A stretch of DNA of 40,183 bases from JBJSXF01 sp046086225 (GTDB taxonomy: Bacteria > Actinomycetota > Acidimicrobiia > IMCC26256 > PALSA-610), in the NCBI GenBank assembly GCA_046086225.1, contig JBJSXF010000082.1, positions 1 through 40,183 on the forward strand, given 5' to 3'. Made by a program: the position numbers and the translations under genes. Below are positions 26,475 through 34,603 of this stretch, one piece after another. A model generated the notes under the pieces. The model made no database searches. It was not told the origin of the DNA and saw only the letters and a list, made by a program, of their open reading frames with translations. Every line of letters begins with the position of its first letter. The stretch's first letter is position 1.

Positions 26475-27870
26475 GCGCGGCGAGGCCGCGACTGGAAGCG
26501 GCGGTCCCGATGCCGACGCGAGCGACGCGAAGAGCGCGACCGGGAAGTCCGCCCCGAAGCGTCGTCGACCCGCTCCACCCGCCGCTGATCCGGTCACCCC
26601 GGTCGTCGACGACCTGCTCGCCCGTTACCGGGAGCGCGGCTTCGTCACGACGGGTGAGATCTTCGCGGCGGTCCCCGACCTCGAGCCCGAGACGAGTGAG
26701 CTGAAGGCGATCTACACCGCGCTCGAGGCCCGCGGCGTGAAGGTCCTCGACGAGATCGCCGAGGAGATCGAGCTCGAGGATCGGCGGCGTTCCGGCGCGG
26801 AGGAGCCGACCGGGCGCCGGGGTGCTGGACGGCACCCGGTCGCGACGAAGGCGCCGGCACCGGGTGCGGCGGCGGCGGGCCGAGCGGCCCGGGCGTCGAG
26901 TCGAGCCATGGCGGCCGCCGACGGCACCTCCGACCCGGTGCGCATGTACCTGAAGGACATCGGTCGGGTACCGCTCCTCACGGCTGAGCAGGAGGTCACC
27001 CTCGCCAAGCGCATCGAGGCAGGTGTCGATGCCGCCCGGCGCCTCGACCCGCCCGAGGTCGACGATGAGGGTCGGCCGGTTTCTGCCCCGAAGCTCTCCG
27101 AGAGCGAGCGGGTGAGCCTGCGGGCGGTCCAGCGCGACGGTGAGCTCGCGCGCGGTGAGCTCACCGAAGCCAACCTGCGCCTCGTCGTCTCGATCGCCAA
27201 GCGTTACGTCGGGCGAGGTCTCGTGCTGCTCGACCTCGTGCAGGAGGGCAACCTCGGCCTCATGCGTGCGGTCGAGAAGTTCGACTACACGAAGGGCTTC
27301 AAGTTCTCGACGTACGCAACCTGGTGGATCCGTCAGGCGATCACCCGGGCGATCGCTGATCAGGCCCGCACGATCCGCATCCCGGTGCACATGGTCGAGA
27401 CGATGAACCGGGTGCTGCGGATGCAACGCCAGATGCTTCAGGAGCTCGGGCGCGAGCCCACCGTCGACGAGGTTGCCGCCCGGGTGGAGATGTCGCCCGA
27501 CCGGGTGCGCGAGATCCGTCGTATCGCGCTGGAGCCGCTCTCGCTCGAGTCACCGGTGGGCGAGGAGGAGGACAGCAGCCTCGGCGACTTCGTCGAGGAT
27601 CCGAACGGCATCTCGCCCGAGCCCGAAGCCGAGCGGATCTGGCTCACCGAGGAGGTCGAGGTCGCCCTCCGGGAGCTCAACGATCGTGAGCGGGCAGTCG
27701 TCCGGATGCGGTTCGGACTCGACGACGGGCAGATCCGAACGCTCGAAGAGGTCGGCCGCGAGTTCGGCGTCACCCGTGAGCGGATCCGTCAGATCGAGTC
27801 GAAGACCCTGGCCAAGCTGCGCCACCCGACCCGGTCCCGCCGTCTGCGCGACTACTTCCAGGACGAGTAG
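26455..27870 (+). CDS. rpoD: Primary RNA polymerase sigma factor RpoD/SigA
   Basis: A 471-aa principal sigma-70. The N-terminus is basic and Ala/Pro-rich (region 1.1-like, DDLLARYRERGFVTTGEI). Region 1.2 begins at DPVRMYLKDIGRVPLLTAEQ (about 161). Regions 2.1-2.4 contain LRLVVSIAKRYVGRGLVLLD, FDYTKGFKFSTYATWWIRQA and the -10 reading helix. Region 3 is REPTVDEVAARVEMSPDRV. Region 4.2 has TLEEVGREFGVTRERIRQIE, ending in SRRLRDYFQDE. It overlaps dnaG by 20 nt. The strongly conserved region 2.4 agrees with the TANNNT hexamers noted throughout the window. Confidence 0.97.
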   Translation: MTKKRSERGEAATGSGGPDADASDAKSATGKSAPKRRRPAPPAADPVTPVVDDLLARYRERGFVTTGEIFAAVPDLEPETSELKAIYTALEARGVKVLDEIAEEIELEDRRRSGAEEPTGRRGAGRHPVATKAPAPGAAAAGRAARASSRAMAAADGTSDPVRMYLKDIGRVPLLTAEQEVTLAKRIEAGVDAARRLDPPEVDDEGRPVSAPKLSESERVSLRAVQRDGELARGELTEANLRLVVSIAKRYVGRGLVLLDLVQEGNLGLMRAVEKFDYTKGFKFSTYATWWIRQAITRAIADQARTIRIPVHMVETMNRVLRMQRQMLQELGREPTVDEVAARVEMSPDRVREIRRIALEPLSLESPVGEEEDSSLGDFVEDPNGISPEPEAERIWLTEEVEVALRELNDRERAVVRMRFGLDDGQIRTLEEVGREFGVTRERIRQIESKTLAKLRHPTRSRRLRDYFQDE

Positions 27871-27876
27871 CTCCGC

Positions 27877-27897
27877 CCGGGGCGGTTGTCGCCCCGG
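27877..27897 (+). terminator. Hairpin after rpoD
   Basis: Arms CCGGGGCG and CGCCCCGG form a perfect 8-bp stem with a 5-nt GTTGT loop, 7 nt after the rpoD stop. No T-tract follows. The tRNA-Asn -35 element overlaps the loop and 3' arm. Confidence 0.55.
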
Positions 27898-27913
27898 ACC
27901 CCGCTGCTATCCT
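27886..27913 (+). promoter_or_regulatory. Promoter of tRNA-Asn
   Basis: TTGTCG (27886-27891) and TATCCT (27908-27913) are 16 bp apart. The predicted start near 27920 leaves a 4-nt leader before the mature tRNA at 27924. It probably also drives the tRNA-Met gene. Confidence 0.6.
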
Positions 27914-27923
27914 CCGGACGTAT

Positions 27924-27996
27924 TCCGGGGTAGCTCAATAGGCGGAGCAGCGCGCTGTTAACGCGACGGTTGAGAGTTCGAGTCTCTCCCCCGGAG
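27924..27996 (+). tRNA. tRNA-Asn (anticodon GTT)
   Basis: A full 73-nt cloverleaf. Acceptor TCCGGGG pairs with CCCCGGA, D stem GCTC/GAGC, anticodon loop CTGTTAA (anticodon GTT), and T arm GAGAG-TTCGAGT-CTCTC. The anticodon stem has one mismatch at its outer pair. The discriminator is G. CCA is not encoded. Confidence 0.95.
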
Positions 27997-28072
27997 CTCG
28001 CCCGACCGGGTGCTCCCGCGGTCGCTCACGATCCGTCGTCGGGCGGTGCGGAGCGGCACGGTGGTCGGCCCC

Positions 28073-28145
28073 GGGGCGGTAGCTCAGTGGTCAGAGCAAT
28101 CGACTCATAATCGACTGGTCGCAGGTTCGATCCCTGCCCGCCCCA
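28073..28145 (+). tRNA. tRNA-Met (anticodon CAT), probably elongator
   Basis: A 73-nt cloverleaf. Acceptor GGGGCGG/CCGCCCC, D stem GCTC/GAGC, anticodon loop CTCATAA (CAT), T arm GCAGG-TTCGATC-CCTGC, discriminator A followed by CC but not CCA. The first acceptor pair is Watson-Crick, so it is not the initiator. A CAT anticodon can also be tRNA-Ile2 with lysidine; the loop CTCATAA resembles elongator Met, but this is not certain. Confidence 0.88.
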
Positions 28146-28184
28146 CCTGATCCCTGCCGGCCCCGCCGGTCGGCCGGGCCGTTC

Positions 28185-28215
28185 GGTACGGGGGAGCGCC
28201 CCCGCCCCCGGTACC
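28185..28215 (+). terminator. Hairpin between tRNA-Met and osmC
   Basis: GGTACGGGGG (28185-28194) pairs with CCCCCGGTACC (28205-28215) over 10 bp with one bulged G and a 10-nt loop. It could end the tRNA transcript. Its 3' arm overlaps TACCGT (28212-28217), a possible -10 for osmC. Confidence 0.4.
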
Positions 28216-28217
28216 GT
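28212..28217 (+). promoter_or_regulatory. Possible -10 for osmC
   Basis: TACCGT would start transcription near 28224, leaving a 38-nt leader with a GGGAGGA ribosome site. No -35 is recognisable, and the hexamer overlaps a hairpin arm. Confidence 0.35.
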
Positions 28218-28261
28218 CTCGTCCCTAACGCTCGATCCACCGTCCGGGAGGACACATCGCG

Positions 28262-28687
28262 ATGGCCACGACCCGAAACGCTCGCACGATCTGGCACGGC
28301 TCGCTCCTCGAGGGCGCGGGCAAGGTCACCCTGGAGTCGTCGGAGCTCGCCACGTTCGACGTGTCGTGGCCCCGTCGGTCGGAAGAGCCGGGCGGCTGCA
28401 CCAGCCCCGAGGAGCTCATCGCGGCGGCGCACTCCTCCTGCTTCTCGATGGCGCTCTCGAGTGCGCTCGCCAAGGCCGGGAACCCGCCCGAGCAGCTCGA
28501 CACCCAGGCCGCGGTCACCTTCCAGCCCGGCGAGGGCATCACCGGTGTGCACCTCACGGTGCGGGGCACCGTGCCCGGCCTCACCGCCGAGCAGTTCGCC
28601 GAGTTCGCCGACGGAGCCAAGAGCGGCTGCCCGGTGAGCAAAGCGCTGGCCGGCACCACCATCACGCTCGACGCCGCGCTCGCGTAG
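28262..28687 (+). CDS. osmC: OsmC family peroxiredoxin
   Basis: A 141-aa OsmC-type thiol peroxidase, which reduces organic hydroperoxides. The two catalytic cysteines are Cys60 (AAHSSCFSMALS) and Cys123 (SGCPVSKAL), and the conserved Glu lies in TSPEELIAAAH. Length matches the OsmC subgroup rather than Ohr. GGGAGGA sits 9 nt before the ATG. It precedes the adenylate cyclase gene, which has its own promoter, so co-regulation is not implied. Confidence 0.93.
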   Translation: MATTRNARTIWHGSLLEGAGKVTLESSELATFDVSWPRRSEEPGGCTSPEELIAAAHSSCFSMALSSALAKAGNPPEQLDTQAAVTFQPGEGITGVHLTVRGTVPGLTAEQFAEFADGAKSGCPVSKALAGTTITLDAALA

Positions 28688-28721
28688 TCGGTATTCGGCC
28701 GGGACAGCTCCGGGCGGGGCG

Positions 28722-28727
28722 TAGCCT
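28722..28727 (+). promoter_or_regulatory. Leaderless -10 hexamer for adenylate cyclase gene
   Basis: TAGCCT ends 7 nt before the GTG at 28735. There is no Shine-Dalgarno in the 47-bp gap after osmC. Confidence 0.55.
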
Positions 28728-28734
28728 GCGCTCC

Positions 28735-29838
28735 GTGCCGACCCGCGACGAATACGAGGCCGCCGGGCTCCTCGAGCGTCTCTCCGCCGGCGAAGCCGAA
28801 CGGCTCGCGCTGCTCGATTGGCTCTCCGAGCAGGGCTTCTCGGTCGCGGAGATGGCCGAGTACCACCGGCGCGAGAGGCTCTACGCGCTGGCGAGCGATC
28901 GCGCCGCCCAGGTCGGTCGGCCGTGTTCGATCGAGGAGCTTGCGGTCGCGGCGGGAATCGACGTGGAGCAGGCAGCCGCGGCGATCCACGCCCTCGGGCT
29001 CCCCGACGACGAGCCGATCCTGCCGATCGAAACGGCGCCGCTCCTGCGGGAGTTCGCGACCGCCCGCATGATCTTCGGCGAGGCTGCCACCCTCCATTTC
29101 GCCCGGGTGCTCGGCTCGTCGCTCGACCGGATCGCCGAGGCCGCGAACTCGCTGTTCCGGCTCAATGTCGAGGCACCGATGATGGGGGGCGAGGGCGGCG
29201 AGATCGGCATCGCCCGGATCGGCGCGGCCTCGGTCGACTCGCTCAACGTCGTCGCCGAGATGCTCGCGCCCGTGCTGCGGGCCCAGTTCCAGGTCTCGAT
29301 CGCCCGGATGCGGGAGGCGGCCCGCTCGGTGCGCCCCGACGACGAGCGGCTGGCGATGGCGATCGGCTTCGTCGACCTGGTCGGGTTCACGCCGACCTCG
29401 TCGACCCTGCCGGCGCGTGAGCTGCTCGACCTGCTCCTCGATTTCGAGCGGCACGCGCACGAGCTCGTGCAGGCCTTCGGGGGGCGGGTGGTGAAGCTCA
29501 TCGGTGACGAGGTGATGTACGCCGCGGTCGATGCGGCCGACGCGTGTCGCATCGCGCACGGGCTGTTCACCGAGCTCCGGGGTCGTGACGATCTCACGCC
29601 GCGCGCGGGAATCGCGGCGGGTGAGGTGCTCGCCCACGGCGGCGACTACTACGGCGCCGTGGTCAACCTCGCCTCGCGCATCACCGACATCGCCGTGCCC
29701 TGGGAGATTCTCCTCGCTCCCGAGGTGGCGGCCACGGTGCCCCCCGGCTTCCGGGCCGTGCCCGCCGGCCGCCGCCTCCTGAAGGGCTTCCCCGAACCGG
29801 TGACGCTCTCGTCGCTCGAGCTCACACCTCCGGCCTGA
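28735..29838 (+). CDS. Class III adenylate cyclase with N-terminal regulatory domain
   Basis: A 367-aa soluble cyclase. The C-terminal catalytic domain (about 205-365) has all six canonical residues at the right spacing: metal-binding Asp214 (FVDLVGFT) and Asp258, adenine-selecting Lys254 (VVKLIGDEVM) and Asp304, and transition-state Asn311 and Arg315 (DYYGAVVNLASRI). This indicates cAMP rather than cGMP synthesis. Residues 1-200 resemble the helical regulatory domain of mycobacterial Rv1264 and Rv2212 (LLERLSAGEAERLALLDWLS, ATARMIFGEAATLHFARVLG). In Rv1264 that domain confers pH sensing. No membrane segment is seen. Confidence 0.92.
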   Translation: MPTRDEYEAAGLLERLSAGEAERLALLDWLSEQGFSVAEMAEYHRRERLYALASDRAAQVGRPCSIEELAVAAGIDVEQAAAAIHALGLPDDEPILPIETAPLLREFATARMIFGEAATLHFARVLGSSLDRIAEAANSLFRLNVEAPMMGGEGGEIGIARIGAASVDSLNVVAEMLAPVLRAQFQVSIARMREAARSVRPDDERLAMAIGFVDLVGFTPTSSTLPARELLDLLLDFERHAHELVQAFGGRVVKLIGDEVMYAAVDAADACRIAHGLFTELRGRDDLTPRAGIAAGEVLAHGGDYYGAVVNLASRITDIAVPWEILLAPEVAATVPPGFRAVPAGRRLLKGFPEPVTLSSLELTPPA

Positions 29839-29861
29839 CCGGGGCTGCGGCTCCCGTCGGC

Positions 29862-30179
29862 TCAGGTGGCGGGACCGTCCCACATGCGCAGGATCGACCA
29901 GGCGTAGATCCCGGTGCTGTGGCCGTCGCTCCAGCGGATCGACAGGCCCCACCCGCCGACGAGCTCGGCGTCGATCGCGGTGATCGGGGCGTCCGGACCC
30001 GGACCCGGGGTTTGGCCCTGCTCCCGCAGGCCCCGACATTCGGCGCACGGGCAGTTCCGCCGCAGCTCGGCGAGTTCGTAGCGGCGTTCGGTGCCGTCGG
30101 CCCAGCGGAGGGAGAGCGTCGCGGCCCGGTCGAGCTCGACGGATTCCGGGGCTTCGGCATCGGGGAGGTCGAGCGGCAC
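29862..30179 (-). CDS. DUF971 (GBBH-like N-terminal) domain protein
   Basis: A 105-aa stand-alone DUF971 protein, a fold found at the N-terminus of gamma-butyrobetaine hydroxylases and in proteins tied to Fe-S or Moco maturation. Seen are LSLRWADGTERRYELAELRR, three cysteines in NCPCAECRG (43, 45 and 48) that could bind metal, and GWGLSIRWSDGHSTGIYAW. The GTG start is used, with CACACT ending 6 nt before it as a possible leaderless -10. It is divergent from the pterin dehydratase gene at 30224. Confidence 0.85.
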   Translation of the reverse strand: MPLDLPDAEAPESVELDRAATLSLRWADGTERRYELAELRRNCPCAECRGLREQGQTPGPGPDAPITAIDAELVGGWGLSIRWSDGHSTGIYAWSILRMWDGPAT

Positions 30180-30223
30180 GGCACGAGTGTGGCCGATCCG
30201 AGCCCTTGGAGTTGAATAGGAGC

Positions 30224-30502
30224 GTGGAACGCAGCACCGAGGCCGAGATCGCGGCGGCGCTCGAGCGTCTCCCCGGCTGGGCGCGATCGGGCGACGAGAT
30301 CGAGAAGCGATTCGAGCGCCCTTCCTTCGCCGATGCCGTGGCCTTCGTGGTGCGGATCGGGTTCCTCGCCGAGGCGGCGGACCACCATCCCGATCTCGAC
30401 GTGCGGTGGCGCACCGTGCGGGTCGCGCTCACGACCCACGACGCAGGCGGTCTCTCCGAGCGCGATTTCGCGCTGGCGGCGGCCATTGAAGGGGCGGCGT
30501 GA
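30224..30502 (+). CDS. Pterin-4-alpha-carbinolamine dehydratase family protein
   Basis: A 92-aa COG2154 protein. The active-site motif is AADHHPDLDVRW with His54, His55, Pro56 and Trp62. The classical activity dehydrates 4a-hydroxy-tetrahydropterin, but no phenylalanine hydroxylase is nearby. The next genes are mobA and fdhD, and a role of this family in molybdopterin metabolism has been proposed on comparative grounds. GTG 30224 is taken; TTG codons at 30206 and 30212 are in frame. TTGAAT ends 6 nt before it and may be a weak -10. It overlaps the next gene by GTGA. Confidence 0.88.
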   Translation: MERSTEAEIAAALERLPGWARSGDEIEKRFERPSFADAVAFVVRIGFLAEAADHHPDLDVRWRTVRVALTTHDAGGLSERDFALAAAIEGAA

Positions 30503-30924
30503 TCCTCCTCGTGGTTGTCGCGGTGGTGCTCACGGCGCTCATGGCCTTCTCCTGGGTCGCCGTCGCCCGCGAACCGGGACCGGGGCCGGCCGACGTCGCC
30601 ATCGCGTACGAGCGGGCCTGGGACAACCTCGATTTCGAGCTCCTCTACCACCTCTCGGGTGAGGAGCTCCGCGACGGCATGCGCCGGGAGCGATTCGTGC
30701 GGGTGAAGCGCGCCGCCCACGACCGGGCGGGCACCCCGGTTCGGCTCGGAACTCCGATCGCTGCCGAGAGCTCCATTGCGGGGAGCGACGCCGCGCTCGT
30801 CGTGACCCGGATCGGGAGTGCCGACGAGGCGATTCGCAACAACGTCACCCTGGAACGGCGCGCCAACGGGTGGGTCGTGGTCGGGTACGGCCTCCGGGTC
30901 GAGCCGGGCCCGCCCGCTCGGTGA
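30499..30924 (+). CDS. Small membrane-anchored protein of unknown function
   Basis: A 141-aa protein with one N-terminal hydrophobic helix (about 1-22, LLVVVAVVLTALMAFSWVAV) and an extracytoplasmic domain. The pattern ADVAIAYERAWDNLDFELLY, then LERRANGWVVVGYGLRVEP, resembles NTF2/SnoaL-like small folds, but I cannot name the family. No catalytic motif is visible. It is linked by 4-nt overlaps to the pterin dehydratase upstream and to mobA downstream. Confidence 0.75.
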   Translation: MILLVVVAVVLTALMAFSWVAVAREPGPGPADVAIAYERAWDNLDFELLYHLSGEELRDGMRRERFVRVKRAAHDRAGTPVRLGTPIAAESSIAGSDAALVVTRIGSADEAIRNNVTLERRANGWVVVGYGLRVEPGPPAR

Positions 30925-31499
30925 TCCCGGCCGGAATCCTCCTCACCGGCGGCGCGAGCCGACGGATGGGCGCCGACAAGGCGACGCTCGTGGTGGGGGA
31001 GCACACCCTCGCGGTGCGCACGGCTCGCATCCTCGCCGCGGTCTGCGATCCGGCGATCGAGGTCGGTGGCGGGGTCAGCGGACTTCCGGCGACCCGGGAG
31101 GAACCCGCCGGCACGGGCCCGCTCGCCGCACTCCTCACGGGCGCGCGCTAAGCGGGGCCGACCGCGGCCGACGCGGCGTTCGTGGTGGTGGCCTGTGACC
31201 TCCCGCACCTGAGCGAGGTCGCGCTCCGGCGGATCGCCGACCATCCTGGCAACGTGAGCGTCGTGCCGGTCGTCGCGGACCGGCCCCAGTGGGCCTGTGC
31301 ACGCTGGTCGCCGGCGGCCCGAGGTGCTGCGGAGCGCGCCTTCGCCGCCGGTGCGCGCGGACTGCGGGTCCTCGGGCAGGCCCCCGATCTCGTCCAGCTC
31401 GCGGTCGATGACGACGCCGAGGCCTTCACCGATGTCGACGATCCCGACGCCCTCCGCGCGTTGCGGGACCCGCCCGGGGACCCGGCGGGTGCCCCCTAG
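30921..31499 (+). pseudogene. mobA: Molybdenum cofactor guanylyltransferase MobA interrupted by one in-frame TAA
   Basis: MobA transfers GMP to molybdopterin to make the MGD form of the cofactor used by formate dehydrogenase-type enzymes. The nucleotide-binding motif LLTGGASRRMGADKATL lies at residues 7-23. TAA at 31149-31151 (codon 77) interrupts GPLAALLTGAR*AGPTAADA; the same frame continues with FVVVACDLPHLSEVALRRI and ends at TAG 31497-31499. The family has no gap here. Without the stop it would be 192 aa, normal for MobA. It overlaps the upstream gene by GTGA. Whether the stop is real cannot be told from sequence alone. Confidence 0.85.
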
Positions 31500-31502
31500 C
31501 AT
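31497..31502 (+). promoter_or_regulatory. Leaderless -10 hexamer for fdhD
   Basis: TAGCAT contains the mobA TAG stop and ends 6 nt before the fdhD GTG. No ribosome-binding site is present. Confidence 0.55.
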
Positions 31503-31508
31503 CGGCTC

Positions 31509-32354
31509 GTGATCCCGGGAGCGCCGGTCCGCCGGCCGAGCACGACGGTGCAGGTCGTCAGCTTCGATGCGGCGGGCACCCGGCGCCGATCCGATGTCGT
31601 CGTCACCGAGGAGCCCCTCGAGATTCGGCTCCACGGGCCGGCCGGGGAGCCGACTCCGCTCGTGGTCACGATGCGAACCCCCGGTCACGACTTCGAGCTC
31701 GCGGCAGGCTTCCTCTTCGCCGAGGGCATCGTGCGCGAGCCCGACCGGATCGCCCGCATCGCCTACTGCCTCGGCGGCGAGGGCGAGCAGCAGTACAACG
31801 TGGTCACCGTGCGGCTGCGGGGGGCGCCACTGCGCCTGCCCGCCCGGGCGCTCGTCGCCACCTCGGCCTGCGGGTTGTGCGGCAAGGCGACGCTCGACGA
31901 CGTCGCCGATCGGTGCGATCCGGTCGGCACCGGACCTCGGGTCGCGGCCGCGACGATCGCCGCGCTCCCCGAGCGGCTCCGCGCCGCGCAGGCGGTTTTC
32001 GGGCGCACCGGGGGCCTGCACGCCGCGGCCCGGTTCACCCCGGCGGGTGAGCTCATCTCCCTCCGCGAGGACGTCGGTCGCCACAACGCGCTCGACAAGC
32101 TCGTCGGCGAAGCGTTCCTCGCCGGTGCGCTGCCCCTCGCCGACGAGGTGCTCATGGTCTCGGGCCGTTGCTCGTTCGAACTGGTCCAGAAGGCGGCGGC
32201 GGCAGGCTTCACGATCATGGCGGCGGTGTCGGCCCCGTCGAGTCTGGCGGTCGCCGCGGCCGAGCGCTTCGGGCTGACCCTGGTCGGTTTCGTGCGGGAC
32301 GACCGCGGCAACGTGTACACCCGGCCCGAGCGGATCGTGACGGACGCGCCGTGA
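31509..32354 (+). CDS. fdhD: Formate dehydrogenase accessory sulfurtransferase FdhD
   Basis: A 281-aa FdhD, which carries sulfur from a cysteine desulfurase to the molybdenum cofactor of formate dehydrogenases. The sulfur-transfer cysteines are Cys121 and Cys124 (TSACGLCGKATL). Also visible are VTMRTPGHDFELAAGFLFAE, GGLHAAARF, REDVGRHNALDKLVG and SGRCSFELVQKAAAAG. GTG 31509 follows the TAGCAT element. The enzyme it serves follows directly, overlapping by GTGA. Confidence 0.95.
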   Translation: MIPGAPVRRPSTTVQVVSFDAAGTRRRSDVVVTEEPLEIRLHGPAGEPTPLVVTMRTPGHDFELAAGFLFAEGIVREPDRIARIAYCLGGEGEQQYNVVTVRLRGAPLRLPARALVATSACGLCGKATLDDVADRCDPVGTGPRVAAATIAALPERLRAAQAVFGRTGGLHAAARFTPAGELISLREDVGRHNALDKLVGEAFLAGALPLADEVLMVSGRCSFELVQKAAAAGFTIMAAVSAPSSLAVAAAERFGLTLVGFVRDDRGNVYTRPERIVTDAP

Positions 32355-34603
32355 GCCGCCGTTCGCGACGAGGACTCATCCGGAGCCGACCGGGGCTGCA
32401 CCCGCGTTCCTGGGTGAGCTGGCGGCCGAACGGTGCCGGACTCCAGAAGCCGAACCACTTCGGCGCGATCTGGCGCACCGTGGTGGAGAACCGCCGTTCC
32501 CTGCCCTGGGCGTGGCGGATCCTGCGCAAGGGCGTCTGCGACGGCTGCGCGCTCGGCGTCTCGGGGTTCCGGGACTGGACGATCCACGGCGTGCACCTCT
32601 GCACGACCCGGCTCGAGCTGCTGAAGCTGAACACGGCCACGGCGATTCCCGACGACGCCCTGGCCGACGCTGCGGCGCTCGACCGCACGTCGGGGCCGCG
32701 TGCACTGCGCGAGCTCGGTCGGCTCGCCTTCCCGATGGTGCGGCACCGGGGTGAGCCCGGCTTCCGGCGGATCACGTGGGACGCGGCCCTCGATCTCGTC
32801 GCCGAGCGGATCCGGGCCACCTCACCCGACCGGGTCGGGATCTACCTGACCGCCCGGGGCCTCACCAACGAGGTCTATTACACCGCTCAGAAGTCGGCCC
32901 GGGCCATCGGCACCAACAACATCGACAACGCGTCGCGGGTCTGCCATTCGCCGTCGACGGCGGCGCTGCACGATGCGCTCGGCGTCTCGGTGACGACCTG
33001 TTCGTACCGCGACGTGATCGAGAGCGACCTCATCGTGCTCTTCGGGTCCGACGTCGCCAACGCCCAGCCGGTGTTCATGAAGTACCTGTACCTCGCCAAG
33101 CAGCGCGGGGCGAAGGTCGTGGTGGTGAACCCGCTGCGCGAGCCTGGTCTCGAGCGCTACTGGGTGCCGTCGAACGCCGAGAGCGCGCTGTTCGGCACCC
33201 GGATCGCCGACGCGTTCTTCCCGGTCCACTCGGGGGGCGACATCGCCTTCGTGAACGGCGTGCTGAAGCACCTCCTCGCGTCGGGCGGCATCGATCGCCG
33301 GTTCGTGCGCGAGCACACGACGGGCTTCGACGCGGTGCTCGCCGAACTCGAGGAGGAGTCGTTCGCCGACCTGGCCGCGGCGTCGGGCTCGAGCCGCGAC
33401 GACATGGCCCGCTTCGCCCGGATGTACGCGGCGGCCCGGTCGGCGGTCATCGTCTGGTCGATGGGCATCACCCAGCACGAGTTCGGGGTCGACAACGTGC
33501 GGGCGCTCGTGAACCTGGCCCTCGCCCGGGGCAACGTCGGCCGGGACGGGGCCGGGCTCATGCCTATTCGGGGTCACTCGGGGGTTCAGGGGGCCGCCGA
33601 GATGGGCGCGGTGCCCTCGTCGCTCCCGGGTGGCCGTGCGCTCGATTCGGACGCGGGGGCGCGGTTCGCTGCCGACTGGGGCTTCCCCGTACCCGAGGGT
33701 CCGGGTCTCACCGCCCAGGAGATGATCGACGCCGCCCGCCTCGGCGACCTCGACGTGTGTTGGTCGAGCGGAGGCAACTTCCTCGACGTGTTGCCCGCGC
33801 CCGAGATCACCCGCACGGCTCTGGCCCGTATCGGACTGCGGGTGCACCAGGACATCGTCGTCTCGCCGCAGATGCTGGTCGATCCGGGTGAGACCGTGCT
33901 GCTCCTGCCCGCGGCCACCCGCTACGAGCAGGAGGGGGGTGGCACGTCGACCACGACCGAGCGCCGGGTCGCGTTCAGTCCCGAACTGCCGGGCCCCCGG
34001 GTCGGTGAGGCCCGCAGCGAGTGGTGGATCTTCGGCGAGGTCGCCCGGCGCGTGCGCCCCGAACTCGCCGAGCGCTTCGGCTGCACGAGTGCCGAGGCGA
34101 TCCGGGCCGAGATCGCCCGGCTGGTGCCCGAGTACGCAGGGATCGCCGATCTGCGGGCGCCGGGCGACGAGTTCCAGATCGGTGGACGGCACCTGTGCGT
34201 CGACGGCACGTTCCCCACCACCGACGGCCGGGCCCGCTTCTCGGTGGTCGTGCCGCCCGAGCGGGTCGTGCCCGAGGGGCGGTTCGTGCTCTCGACCCGG
34301 CGGGGCAAGCAGTTCAACTCGATGGTGTGGGCCGACGTCGACCCGCTCACCGGCGCGGGCCGGGATGCGCTGTTCCTCGCGCCGACCGATGCCGCGGCGC
34401 TCGGGCTGGCGGCAGGAGACCGGGTCGTCGTGCGCTCGGCCTTCGGCGAGATGGCGGCGCGGGTCCACCTCCACGCGATCCGGCCCGGCAACGTGCAGGC
34501 GTTCTTCCCCGAGGCGAACGTGTTGCTCTCACCGACCCGACGCGATCCGGAGGCCGGCGTCTTCGACGACACGGCGGTGGTCGAGGTGGTGGCCGTCCCG
34601 TGA
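32351..34603 (+). CDS. fdhF: FdhF/YdeP-family molybdopterin oxidoreductase (formate dehydrogenase-like)
   Basis: A 750-aa molybdopterin enzyme of the FdhF/YdeP clade. Cysteines Cys63, Cys66 and Cys84 (KGVCDGCALGVSGFRDW, HGVHLC) occupy the N-terminal cluster region. The molybdenum ligand is Cys198 in SRVCHSPSTAAL, where E. coli FdhF has selenocysteine. Further segments are MGITQHEFGVDNVRALVNLA, MPIRGHSGVQGAAEMG and the MGD-binding C-terminal domain (RRGKQFNSMVWADVDPLTG). There is no Tat signal, so it is probably cytoplasmic. Context with fdhD and mobA supports formate or related oxidation. The physiological substrate and redox partner are not evident; no adjacent Fe-S or NAD subunit is encoded. 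Confidence 0.9.
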   Translation: MSRRSRRGLIRSRPGLHPRSWVSWRPNGAGLQKPNHFGAIWRTVVENRRSLPWAWRILRKGVCDGCALGVSGFRDWTIHGVHLCTTRLELLKLNTATAIPDDALADAAALDRTSGPRALRELGRLAFPMVRHRGEPGFRRITWDAALDLVAERIRATSPDRVGIYLTARGLTNEVYYTAQKSARAIGTNNIDNASRVCHSPSTAALHDALGVSVTTCSYRDVIESDLIVLFGSDVANAQPVFMKYLYLAKQRGAKVVVVNPLREPGLERYWVPSNAESALFGTRIADAFFPVHSGGDIAFVNGVLKHLLASGGIDRRFVREHTTGFDAVLAELEEESFADLAAASGSSRDDMARFARMYAAARSAVIVWSMGITQHEFGVDNVRALVNLALARGNVGRDGAGLMPIRGHSGVQGAAEMGAVPSSLPGGRALDSDAGARFAADWGFPVPEGPGLTAQEMIDAARLGDLDVCWSSGGNFLDVLPAPEITRTALARIGLRVHQDIVVSPQMLVDPGETVLLLPAATRYEQEGGGTSTTTERRVAFSPELPGPRVGEARSEWWIFGEVARRVRPELAERFGCTSAEAIRAEIARLVPEYAGIADLRAPGDEFQIGGRHLCVDGTFPTTDGRARFSVVVPPERVVPEGRFVLSTRRGKQFNSMVWADVDPLTGAGRDALFLAPTDAAALGLAAGDRVVVRSAFGEMAARVHLHAIRPGNVQAFFPEANVLLSPTRRDPEAGVFDDTAVVEVVAVP

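Noticed and set aside
28073..28145. tRNA-Ile2 (CAT with lysidine) instead of tRNA-Met
   Set aside because: Not excluded, but the CTCATAA loop and overall body look more like elongator Met; the choice needs comparison with other CAT tRNAs of the genome.
28225..30720. 831-codon minus-strand frame spanning osmC, cyclase, DUF971 and pterin dehydratase
   Set aside because: It covers several unrelated real genes on the other strand and has no coherent domain. Only the DUF971 gene on this strand, in another frame, is real.
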